Positions 56,931 to 64,000 of a stretch of 64,000 nucleotides of DNA are shown one piece after another. The stretch is from Streptomyces flaveolus (GTDB taxonomy: Bacteria; Actinomycetota; Actinomycetes; Streptomycetales; Streptomycetaceae). Every line of letters starts with the position of its first letter. Within the stretch, counting starts at the first letter, position 1. Location: the NCBI RefSeq assembly GCF_014648815.1, contig NZ_BMRV01000004.1:248001-312000 (forward strand). The letters run 5' to 3'. Made by a program: the position numbers and the translations under genes. Under the pieces are notes generated by a model. The model was not told where the DNA came from, did no database searches, and saw only the letters and a list, made by a program, of their open reading frames with translations.

Positions 56931-59120
56931 ATGCGCACTGGCGAGCCCCTGCCCGAGGTGGGGGAGGTCCTCACCGCCCTCGCGACCGGCCTCTGGCACT
57001 GGGACACCGCCGCCGGAGAGGTCACGGTCGACGCGGAGGCCGCCCGGCTGCTCGGACTGCCGGCCCGGGGGGCCAGGCTCACCGAGGCCCAGGTGCGGGC
57101 CCGGCTGCACCCGGTGGACTGGAACGAGGTCACCGGCGTCGTCCAGCGGGCCGTCGCCGAGAACACGCTCGCCGAGGTCCGTATCCGGATCATGGACGAG
57201 CACGGCCGCAACGTCCGGGTGGTCCGCAGCCGCTCCAAACCGTCCTTCGACTCCGCGCGCAAGGCCTACGAGCTGATCGGCACGATCCAGGAGGTCGCCG
57301 AGCCGACGCCCGGCACACCCGCGGGACGCAGCGCGGTGACCGGCGACTGGCGCCGCTCGCGGGAGGCGTTCCTGCTGGACGCGGGCCGAGCGCTGGCGGA
57401 GGCGCGCTCCACCGCGGAGGTGCTGCGGGTGGCCGCGGGCCTGGCGATGCCCGGGTTCTCACCGGACGGGCTCGCGGTGTTCGGCGTGTCGGGCGACCAC
57501 CTGACGGTCATCGGTCACCACGGCCAGCCGCAGAACGACATGAACCCGTTCGTGGACATGCCGCTGGAGACCGACTACCCGGCCGCCGAGGTGGTCCGCA
57601 CCGGCCGTGCCGTGTACCTCTCCTCCCCCGGGCAGTACCGCGCCCGCTACCCGATCACCTGGCCGCTCGCCGAGCGCTTCGGCCGCCAGTCCTGGGCCTT
57701 CCTGCCGCTGGTCGCGGGGGGCCGCACCATGGGCGCCTGGATGGCCGCCTTCGCCTATCCCGTCGCCTTCACGCCGGACGAGCGGTCGGTGCTGACCACC
57801 GTGGCCCGGATGCTGGCGCAGGCGCTGTCGCGGGCGGGCGCCGCCGAGACCCAGCGGGAGCTGACCGACGGACTGCAGCGCACCATGCTGCCCGCGCTGG
57901 GACCGGAGATCCCCGGCATGAACATCGCCGCTCGCTACGTCCCCACCGGCGGCGGACTCCAGGTCGGCGGCGACTGGTACGACATGATCCCGCTGCCCCG
58001 GGGCCGCTTCGCCCTGGTCATCGGCGACGTCCAGGGACACGACGTACGGGCCGCCGGGCTGATGGGCCAGCTGCGCATCGCGCTGCGCGCCTACGCGTCG
58101 GAGGGCCACCGCCCCGACGCGGTGCTCTCCCGGGCCTCCCACTTCTTCCACAGCCTGGCCGACTCCGCCGAGGACCCCGCCGACCTGCGCTTCGCGACCT
58201 GCTTCTACGCGGAGGTGGACCCGGCCACCGGCATCGTGGAGAGCGCCCGGGCCGGCCACCTGGACCCCGTGGTGCGGATGGCCGACGGCACGGCGCTGAT
58301 CCTCGCCACCGAGGGCGGGCTGCCGCTCGGTGTCGACCCGGACTCGGACTACCCGACCTCCCGGCTCGCCCTGGAGCCCGGCGACACCCTGATGCTCTGC
58401 ACGGACGGGCTGGTCGAGACGGGCGGCCACGACCTCCAGACCGGCTGGCACCGCCTGCGGGTCGTCCTGGAGGAGCACCAGGGCGACCTGGAGGAGCTGG
58501 CCGACGCACTCGTCCAGGCGGTGCACGGGCCGTCCTCGCACCACACCACCGGCCCCCTGGCCGACCGGCGGGAGGACGACATCGCCCTGGTGCTGCTGTG
58601 CTGGCGGGACGAGAGCTGCGGCCAGGGCATGAGCACGGTCACCCGGCCCCCCGTACGGCGCACGATGCTGACGGTCGCGCAGGCCGAGCCCGAGCGGATC
58701 GCCGTCGCCCGGCAGCATCTGCGGGACCTGCTGCACGACTGGCCCGACGAGGAGCAGCGGGACGCGGCGGTCCTGCTGCTGTCCGAGGTGCTGACGAACG
58801 TCCTCGTCCACACCGACGCCAACGCGCTGCTGGTCGCCGAGGTCAGCGGGGTTGCGGGCGAGCGGCACATCCGGGTGGAGGTCACCGACAGCGGCGACGA
58901 CCTGCCGCACAAGCGGCGCCCGGGGGAGATGGCGTCCTCCGGACGCGGCCTGATGCTGATCGAACTGCTCTCGGACGCCTGGGGCGTCGCCCCGCGCGGC
59001 GAGGGCAAGAGCATCTGGTTCGAGTTCTACGAATCCCCGGACGACGGGTCCGAAGACGGATCCGAGGACGGGCCGGGCGCGGCCTTCGGACTCGTGGACG
59101 TCTCCTCGGAGGCCGAGTAG
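56931..59120 (+). CDS. PAS-GAF-SpoIIE phosphatase with C-terminal HATPase (anti-sigma) domain
   Basis: 729-residue multidomain regulator: PAS (about 10-120), GAF (about 140-300), PP2C/SpoIIE phosphatase (about 320-555; VGGDWYDMI, IGDVQGHD, LCTDGLVE) and a HATPase/RsbW-like kinase domain (about 585-715; LLLSEVLTNVLVH, GRGLMLIELLSD). It can both dephosphorylate and phosphorylate anti-anti-sigma factors, as in similar Streptomyces proteins. TACAGT at 56919-56924 lies 6 nt before the ATG (leaderless). The 3' end overlaps the convergent gene by 94 nt. Confidence 0.93.
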   Translation: MRTGEPLPEVGEVLTALATGLWHWDTAAGEVTVDAEAARLLGLPARGARLTEAQVRARLHPVDWNEVTGVVQRAVAENTLAEVRIRIMDEHGRNVRVVRSRSKPSFDSARKAYELIGTIQEVAEPTPGTPAGRSAVTGDWRRSREAFLLDAGRALAEARSTAEVLRVAAGLAMPGFSPDGLAVFGVSGDHLTVIGHHGQPQNDMNPFVDMPLETDYPAAEVVRTGRAVYLSSPGQYRARYPITWPLAERFGRQSWAFLPLVAGGRTMGAWMAAFAYPVAFTPDERSVLTTVARMLAQALSRAGAAETQRELTDGLQRTMLPALGPEIPGMNIAARYVPTGGGLQVGGDWYDMIPLPRGRFALVIGDVQGHDVRAAGLMGQLRIALRAYASEGHRPDAVLSRASHFFHSLADSAEDPADLRFATCFYAEVDPATGIVESARAGHLDPVVRMADGTALILATEGGLPLGVDPDSDYPTSRLALEPGDTLMLCTDGLVETGGHDLQTGWHRLRVVLEEHQGDLEELADALVQAVHGPSSHHTTGPLADRREDDIALVLLCWRDESCGQGMSTVTRPPVRRTMLTVAQAEPERIAVARQHLRDLLHDWPDEEQRDAAVLLLSEVLTNVLVHTDANALLVAEVSGVAGERHIRVEVTDSGDDLPHKRRPGEMASSGRGLMLIELLSDAWGVAPRGEGKSIWFEFYESPDDGSEDGSEDGPGAAFGLVDVSSEAE

Positions 59121-60136
59121 CGGCCCTGGAGCTCGTGGACGATCCCGAACGCGGCGGCGGTGAGCGGAACGGCGAGGAGCATCCCCAGGATGCCCGCCAC
59201 CGACGCCCCCGCGGTGAGCGCCAGCAGCACGACCGCCGGGTGCATCTGCACGGTCCGGCTCTGGACCATCGGCTGGAGCACGTGCCCCTCCAGCACCTGC
59301 ACGGCCAGCACCACCCCCAGGGCCCACAGCGCGATGACGAACCCGCGGTCGGCGAGCGCGACCAGCACGGCGACGGCCCCGGAGATGAAGGCGCCGAGAT
59401 AGGGGATGTAGGCGCCGACGAAGACCAGCGCGCCGAGCCCGACCGCGCCGGGCACGCGGAGCACCAGCAGCCCCACGGTGATGCAGACGGCGTCGATCAG
59501 GGCGATGAGGGTGGTGCCCCGCATGAACCCCTCGACGGCCCCGAAGGCCCGCCGCGCCATCGCCTCGGCCATGTCGGCGCTCCGCCCGGGAACGACGGAG
59601 CGCACCGTGCCGACGGCGCGGTCGGAGTCACGCAGGAAGAAGAAGACGAGCAGCAGCGCGAGGACCGCCATGGCCAGCATCTCGCCGGCCACGCTCACCC
59701 CGGTGATCACCCCGGAGGCGGCCGTACCGCCGAACTTGCCGAGCAACTCGCGCGAGTTGGAGGCGAGGTCGTCCAGGGAGGTCCCGGCCGCCCCGAAGTG
59801 ATCGGCGACGCCTTGGGCCGCGTCCTTGAGCGAGGCGATGATCTGGTCGCCGGTGTCGATCAGCGCGGCGACCACGATGTACACGGCCCCGCCGACCACG
59901 GCCACGACGGCGACGCAGGTCAGCCCCGCGGCCAGGGACCGCTGCACATGCGCCTTCACCAGCCGCCGGTGCAGCGGTCTGAGCAGGGCGGTGCCGAGCA
60001 GCGCGAGCAGCGCCGGCGTCACCGCGGTGCGGAGCTCGACGCACAGCCGGATCGCGACGTAGACGACCCCGCTGGCGAGCAGGATGACGACGCACCAGGC
60101 GGCGAAACGGCGTACCGGACCGGGAAGCAGGTGCAC
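59027..60136 (-). CDS. AI-2E family transporter
   Basis: 369-residue protein with seven to eight membrane helices and the family's RRPLHRRL-like first cytoplasmic loop, long central region (about 90-170) and GAYIPYLGAFISG and AVPLTAAA motifs near the end. The family name comes from E. coli TqsA, but many members are Na+(Li+)/H+ antiporters or export other compounds, so the substrate is open. The C-terminal tail (about 340-369) is Ser/Asp/Pro-rich and lies in the 94-nt overlap with the convergent regulator gene. Confidence 0.88.
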   Translation of the reverse strand: MHLLPGPVRRFAAWCVVILLASGVVYVAIRLCVELRTAVTPALLALLGTALLRPLHRRLVKAHVQRSLAAGLTCVAVVAVVGGAVYIVVAALIDTGDQIIASLKDAAQGVADHFGAAGTSLDDLASNSRELLGKFGGTAASGVITGVSVAGEMLAMAVLALLLVFFFLRDSDRAVGTVRSVVPGRSADMAEAMARRAFGAVEGFMRGTTLIALIDAVCITVGLLVLRVPGAVGLGALVFVGAYIPYLGAFISGAVAVLVALADRGFVIALWALGVVLAVQVLEGHVLQPMVQSRTVQMHPAVVLLALTAGASVAGILGMLLAVPLTAAAFGIVHELQGRYSASEETSTSPKAAPGPSSDPSSDPSSGDS

Positions 60137-60215
60137 CGCTCCAGCCGATCACGCACCGGGCGGGCTGTCCTGTGCGGACGGCCCGCCCGGGTGAGACCAC
60201 GCGGCCGTACGGCCG

Positions 60216-60920
60216 TCAGGCGCCGGGGCCCTCGGCGGACATGCCGTGCACCGCGGGGACGGTGCCCAGCCGGCCCTTCTGGAAGTCCTCGAAGGCCTGC
60301 ATCAGCTCGTCCTTGGTGTTCATGACGAACGGACCGTAGTGGGCCATGGGCTCGCGGATCGGCTGCCCGCCCAGGAGGACGACCTCGAGGTCGGGGGTGT
60401 GCGAGTCCTGCTTCTCGTCCGCGCGGACGGTCAGCGACCCTCCGGCCCCGAACACCGCCGTCTGGCCCAGGTGGATCGGACGCCGCTCGGCACCCACCGA
60501 CCCGCGCCCGGCCAGCACGTACGCGAGGCCGTTGAAGTCCTCGCGCCAGGGCAGCGTGACCTCGGCGCCCGGCGCGAGCGTGGCGTGGACCATGGTGATC
60601 GGCGTGTGCGTGATGCCGGGACCCTCGTGGCCGTCCAGCTCGCCGGCGATGACGCGCAGCAGCGCGCCGCCGTCGGGGGAGGTGAGCAGCTGGACCGAGC
60701 CGCTGCGGATGTCCTGGTAGCGGGGGGCCATCATCTTGTCCTTGGCCGGGAGGTTCACCCACAGCTGGAGGCCGTGGAAGAGACCGCCGGACATGACCAG
60801 CTGCTCCGGCGGCGCCTCGATGTGCAGCAGGCCGGAGCCGGCCGTCATCCACTGGGTGTCGCCGTTGGTGATGGTGCCGCCACCGCCGTTGGAGTCCTGG
60901 TGGTCGAAGATCCCGTCGAT
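60216..60920 (-). pseudogene. Pirin, 5'-truncated
   Basis: About 235 C-terminal residues of a pirin-family cupin, starting IDGIFDHQDSNGG and ending normally. The first ~85 codons are missing, including the HPHRGFETVTY segment that holds two of the Fe ligands; only the H/E pair in LLHIEAPPE remains. Upstream the promoter side seems intact: an AGGAGG ribosome site (60931-60926, minus) is followed not by a start but directly by codons for YIDG. An in-frame deletion from just after the ribosome site to codon ~85 explains this. It is unlikely to be an active pirin. Confidence 0.78.
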
Positions 60921-60945
60921 GTACCTCCTCGGGTACGCCCACTTT

Positions 60946-60961
60946 AGTTGAGCGTTGAACT
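60946..60961. promoter_or_regulatory. Operator-like repeat upstream of pirin remnant
   Basis: AGTTGAGCGTTGAACT: outer AGTT/AACT dyad and a direct repeat GTTGAGC/GTTGAAC in a GC-rich region. Plausible regulator site of the former pirin gene; it survives the deletion. Confidence 0.4.
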
Positions 60962-60983
60962 TCTTGCCACCCTGAACCAGGAA

Positions 60984-61009
60984 AACCCGGAGGGCATTCC
61001 CTCCGGGTT
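60984..61009 (-). terminator. Hairpin terminator with T-run
   Basis: AACCCGGAGGG (60984-60994) and CCCTCCGGGTT (60999-61009) form a perfect 11-bp stem with a 4-nt loop. Read on the minus strand it is followed by TTTTCC. It ends the DUF3592-like gene. Confidence 0.85.
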
Positions 61010-61036
61010 CCGCCGCACCCCGGCCGGACGAACGGG

Positions 61037-61600
61037 TCATCCGAGCGCGCGCACGACCGCCGCGGCCATCAGCCCGGCGCCCCAGGCGACCAGCGGCAGT
61101 CCGGGCACCAGCAGCAGCACCCCCGCCCCGGCGAACCAGCCCGCGGTGCCGCGTCCGACCTTGGTGGTGCGGGCCGGATCGCGCGGGTCGTAGAGGATGT
61201 CGACGCGCTCCGCGCCCCCGCCCGCGCCGGTGCGCGCGTGGCGGCGCCCCTCGGCATCGGTGTAGACGTACCGGTGGTGCCGGGTCGTCGCGCCGAACTC
61301 GTCGACGCTGACGTCCATCCCGCCCTCCAGCCGCCCCTCGGTCACGATCCCGCGCCGCCGCAGGACGTACGCCGTGCGGCCCACCCGCAGCCCGGCACCG
61401 GCCGCCTCCAGGCCGAGCCGGCCGACGACGGGGCCCAGCAGCCAGAACCAGTAGGAGGCGGCACCCGCGCCGCGGATCACGAAGAACACCAGGACGAGCA
61501 CATAGCCGGCCGCCGCGACCCCCCACAGCCGGTTCCGCGGCACCGCCCACATGCTCCGGCGGCGTAAGGACAGGGACGGGGCCGTGCTCCTGCGGATCAC
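61037..61600 (-). CDS. DUF3592-like membrane protein
   Basis: 187-residue protein: basic N-terminus, two helices (about 28-60), a middle soluble part (about 75-145; YVLRRRGIVTEGRLEGG, HHRYVYTDAEGRRHART, VDILYDPRDPARTTKV) and a final helix pair (about 152-183). The middle matches the DUF3592 pattern of a beta-strand domain between helices. Function unknown; such proteins sit near envelope and toxin-related genes. A hairpin with T-run follows it, separating it from the pirin remnant. Confidence 0.82.
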   Translation of the reverse strand: MIRRSTAPSLSLRRRSMWAVPRNRLWGVAAAGYVLVLVFFVIRGAGAASYWFWLLGPVVGRLGLEAAGAGLRVGRTAYVLRRRGIVTEGRLEGGMDVSVDEFGATTRHHRYVYTDAEGRRHARTGAGGGAERVDILYDPRDPARTTKVGRGTAGWFAGAGVLLLVPGLPLVAWGAGLMAAAVVRALG

Positions 61601-61673
61601 GTCGGCACCATAAGGGCACCCCGTCGACGGAAGGAATCACTCCGCTCGTCGGCCGCCCGCGCGGCGACCGCGT

Positions 61674-62141
61674 CTAGCCGTACATCCGCCGCATCGCGAA
61701 ATCGACCATCTGTTCGACCGCCTTGGCGTCGAAGACCATCCGGTGCTCGCCCTCCATGTCCAGGACGAAGCCGTAGCCGGTCGGCAGCAGGTCGATCACC
61801 TCCGCGCCGGTGATCACGAAGTACTTGGACTCCTTGCCCGCGTACCGGCGCAGCTCCTTGAGCGAGGTGAACATCGGGATCACCGGCTGCTGGGTGTTGT
61901 GCAGCGCCAGGAAGCCCGGGTTGTCGCCGCGCGGGCAGTAGACCTTCGAGGTGGCGAAGATCTGCTGGAAGTCCTCGGCGGCCATCTGCCCCGTGGTGAA
62001 GGCACGCACCGCGTCCGCGAGCGAGGGCGGCGACGGCTCGGGGTACAGCGGCGGCTGCTGCCCGTACCCGCCGGACATCGGCTGCTGCGGCGGCGCGTAC
62101 TGCTGCTGCTGAGGACCCGCGGTCTGGTCGTAGCCGTACAT
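61674..62141 (-). CDS. SseB family protein
   Basis: 155-residue cytoplasmic protein. A Gln/Pro/Gly/Tyr-rich disordered N-terminus (1-37) precedes an SseB-type domain (about 40-150; PRGDNPGFLALHNTQQPVIPMFTS, KELRRYAGKESKYF, GYGFVLDMEGEHRMVFD). In E. coli SseB affects sulfurtransferase activity; in Streptomyces these proteins are of unknown role. The ATG at 62141 starts at the YGYDQ repeat. Downstream of it no terminator is seen. Confidence 0.85.
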   Translation of the reverse strand: MYGYDQTAGPQQQQYAPPQQPMSGGYGQQPPLYPEPSPPSLADAVRAFTTGQMAAEDFQQIFATSKVYCPRGDNPGFLALHNTQQPVIPMFTSLKELRRYAGKESKYFVITGAEVIDLLPTGYGFVLDMEGEHRMVFDAKAVEQMVDFAMRRMYG

Positions 62142-62198
62142 GGCGCACAGCGTAACGAGTAACGAGTCACAGATGGGCGGTGCGGGGTTGCTTCTTAT

Positions 62199-62210
62199 TA
62201 CCGACGGGTA
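62199..62210. promoter_or_regulatory. Dyad TACC-N4-GGTA upstream of acyl-CoA dehydrogenase
   Basis: TACCGACGGGTA, 83 nt before the acyl-CoA dehydrogenase ATG; part of an AT-richer stretch (TTATTACCGACGGGTAGCAT). Possibly the site of a TetR-type fatty-acid regulator. Confidence 0.4.
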
Positions 62211-62292
62211 GCATCATCGGAGCTACTAGTTGGTACGTGTTTGAGTGTGCGAGGAGCCAGTGCCTCGCCGATCTATCGACGGAGCCGTCGCC

Positions 62293-64000
62293 ATGGGGCA
62301 CTACAAGCCGAATCTCCGGGACATCGAGTTCAACCTCTTCGAGGTGCTCGGCCGTGACAAGGTTTACGGCACGGGTCCGTTCGCGGAGATGGACACGGAC
62401 ACCGCCAAGAGCGTCCTCGAGGAGCTGACCCGCCTCTCGGAGAACGAGCTGGCGGAGTCGTTCGCGGACGCCGACCGCAACCCGCCGGTCTTCGACCCCG
62501 AGACCAACACCGCGCCGGTCCCCGCGTCCTTCAAGAAGAGCTACCAGGCCTTCATGGACTCCGAGTACTGGCGCCTCGGCCTGCCCGAGGAGATCGGCGG
62601 CACCACCTCGCCGCGCTCGCTCATCTGGGCCTACGCGGAGCTGATCCTCGGCGCCAACCCGGCCGTGTGGATGTACTCCTCCGGCCCGGCCTTCGCCGGC
62701 ATCCTCTTCGAGGAGGGCAACGAGGTCCAGAAGCACATCGCCAAGATCGCCGTCGAGAAGCAGTGGGGCTCCACCATGGTGCTCACCGAGCCGGACGCCG
62801 GCTCGGACGTCGGCGCCGGCCGCACCAAGGCCGTGCAGCAGGAGGACGGCTCCTGGCACATCGAGGGCGTGAAGCGCTTCATCACGTCCGGCGAGCACGA
62901 CATGTCGGAGAACATCCTCCACTACGTCCTCGCCCGCCCCGAGGGCGCCGGCCCCGGCACCAAGGGCCTGTCCCTCTTCCTCGTGCCGAAGTACGAGTTC
63001 GACTTCGAGACCGGCGAGCTGGGCGAGCGCAACGGCGTCTACGCCACCAACGTCGAGCACAAGATGGGCCTGAAGGCCTCCAACACCTGCGAGATGACCT
63101 TCGGCGACCGCCACCCCGCCAAGGGCTGGCTGATCGGCGACAAGCACGACGGCATCCGCCAGATGTTCCGCATCATCGAGTTCGCCCGCATGATGGTCGG
63201 CACGAAGGCGATCTCCACCCTCTCCACGGGCTACCTCAACGCCCTGGAGTACGCCAAGGAGCGCGTCCAGGGTCCCGACCTGGCGAACTTCATGGACAAG
63301 ACGGCCCCCAAGGTCACCATCACGCACCACCCGGACGTCCGCCGCTCCCTGATGACGCAGAAGGCGTACGCCGAGGGCATGCGCGCGCTGGTGATGTACA
63401 CCGCCTCCGTCCAGGACGAGATCCAGGTCAAGGAGGCGAACGGCGAGGACGCCTCGACCGAGCACGCCCTCAACGACCTGCTCCTGCCGATCGTCAAGGG
63501 CTACGGCTCGGAGAAGGCCTACGAGCAGCTCGCCCAGTCGCTCCAGACCTTCGGCGGCTCCGGGTTCCTCCAGGAGTACCCGATCGAGCAGTACATCCGC
63601 GACGCCAAGATCGACACCCTGTACGAGGGCACCACGGCGATCCAGGGCCAGGACTACTTCTTCCGGAAGATCGTCCGCAACCAGGGCGCCGCGCTGAACT
63701 CGGTCGCCGAGGACATCAAGAAGTTCCTGGCGCTCGCCACCGGTGGCGAGGAGCTGTCCGGCGCCCGCGAGCACCTGGCCAAGGCCGCCGTCGAGCTGGA
63801 GGCCATCGTCGGGCTGATGCTCACCGACCTCGCGGCCACCGAGCAGGACGTCAAGAACATCTACAAGGTGGGCCTCAACACCACCCGCCTGCTGCTCGCC
63901 TCCGGCGACGTGATCGTCGGCTACCTGCTTCTCAAGGGCGCCGCGATCGCCGCCGAGAAGCTGCCGACCGCGTCCGCCAAGGACAAGGCCTTCTACACCG
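62293..64000 (+). CDS. Acyl-CoA dehydrogenase (3' end outside window)
   Basis: At least 569 residues; the gene continues beyond the window. A flavoprotein of beta-oxidation that forms enoyl-CoA. The N-terminal extension ([20 protein letters not shown]) and the motifs [41 protein letters not shown]-like [11 protein letters not shown] and [15 protein letters not shown] fit the long actinobacterial/FadE5-like class, about 600 residues. The catalytic Glu is in [12 protein letters not shown] at 62281 precedes the ATG by 8 nt. The first genes of the following region are not visible. Confidence 0.95.
   Translation, partial: MGHYKPNLRDIEFNLFEVLGRDKVYGTGPFAEMDTDTAKSVLEELTRLSENELAESFADADRNPPVFDPETNTAPVPASFKKSYQAFMDSEYWRLGLPEEIGGTTSPRSLIWAYAELILGANPAVWMYSSGPAFAGILFEEGNEVQKHIAKIAVEKQWGSTMVLTEPDAGSDVGAGRTKAVQQEDGSWHIEGVKRFITSGEHDMSENILHYVLARPEGAGPGTKGLSLFLVPKYEFDFETGELGERNGVYATNVEHKMGLKASNTCEMTFGDRHPAKGWLIGDKHDGIRQMFRIIEFARMMVGTKAISTLSTGYLNALEYAKERVQGPDLANFMDKTAPKVTITHHPDVRRSLMTQKAYAEGMRALVMYTASVQDEIQVKEANGEDASTEHALNDLLLPIVKGYGSEKAYEQLAQSLQTFGGSGFLQEYPIEQYIRDAKIDTLYEGTTAIQGQDYFFRKIVRNQGAALNSVAEDIKKFLALATGGEELSGAREHLAKAAVELEAIVGLMLTDLAATEQDVKNIYKVGLNTTRLLLASGDVIVGYLLLKGAAIAAEKLPTASAKDKAFYT

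Overview
The window is chromosomal DNA of a high-GC actinobacterium, almost certainly a Streptomyces close to the S. coelicolor/lividans group. Codon third positions are nearly all G or C, GTG and TTG starts are common, and several genes have a -10 box 6-9 nt before the start codon (leaderless transcripts). The gene set is typical of the genus: Spo0M, ANTAR, DUF6479, SpoIIE-type phosphatases and two CspA-like genes. A perfect 16-bp parS site at 56820 suggests the segment lies in the oriC-proximal core of a linear chromosome.

Layout. 1-7.4 kb: GNAT protein, polysaccharide deacetylase, intact TerD, a broken second terD, GlsB-like protein, cold-shock protein 1, DEAD-box RNA helicase and small conserved proteins. 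7.4-9.7 kb: a minus-strand unit of sortase substrate, class F-type sortase, ECF sigma factor and membrane protein, headed by an ECF-like promoter. 9.8-18.1 kb: sugar epimerase, two-component system, and a group of glycosyltransferase, DUF2064 protein, methyltransferase, membrane molybdopterin oxidoreductase and polytopic membrane proteins. 18.1-23.2 kb: cold-shock protein 2, a MerR regulator, two CNNM/CBS proteins, Spo0M and TatA. 23.2-35.3 kb: penicillin-binding protein, esterase lipoprotein, LysR and class A beta-lactamase separated by an odd repeat block, beta-helix protein, lipoproteins, alpha-glucosidase and nucleoside hydrolase.

35.4-45.4 kb is the most unusual part. It holds a GAF-ANTAR regulator, an HTH-TPR regulator divergent from a small secreted peptide, and a four-gene minus-strand set. 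That set is an acidic-site-lacking caspase-fold-like protein, an EACC1-type small membrane protein, a 1080-residue caspase-TM-solute-binding-vWA protein, and a solute-binding lipoprotein. A membrane SpoIIE-type phosphatase lies just upstream. I read this set as a transmembrane caspase conflict or suicide system that senses something outside the cell. 45.5-52.7 kb holds membrane proteins, an EEP-family phosphatase/nuclease, a PhoX phosphatase under a clear PHO box, and a TerF-like vWA protein with a Glu/Pro repeat. 52.8-64 kb is housekeeping: MetG, a PH-domain protein, AspS, a PAS-GAF-PP2C-kinase regulator, an AI-2E family protein, a 5'-truncated pirin pseudogene, a DUF3592-like protein, SseB and an acyl-CoA dehydrogenase cut by the window end.

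Regulatory structure is rich. The two csp genes share promoter, leader and terminator sequence. Perfect hairpin terminators separate many convergent genes. A repeated dyad TCTAC-N6-GTAGA precedes both spo0M and tatA. At least two genes (terD2, pirin) carry deletion scars. No rRNA, tRNA, CRISPR array, insertion sequence or prophage was seen.
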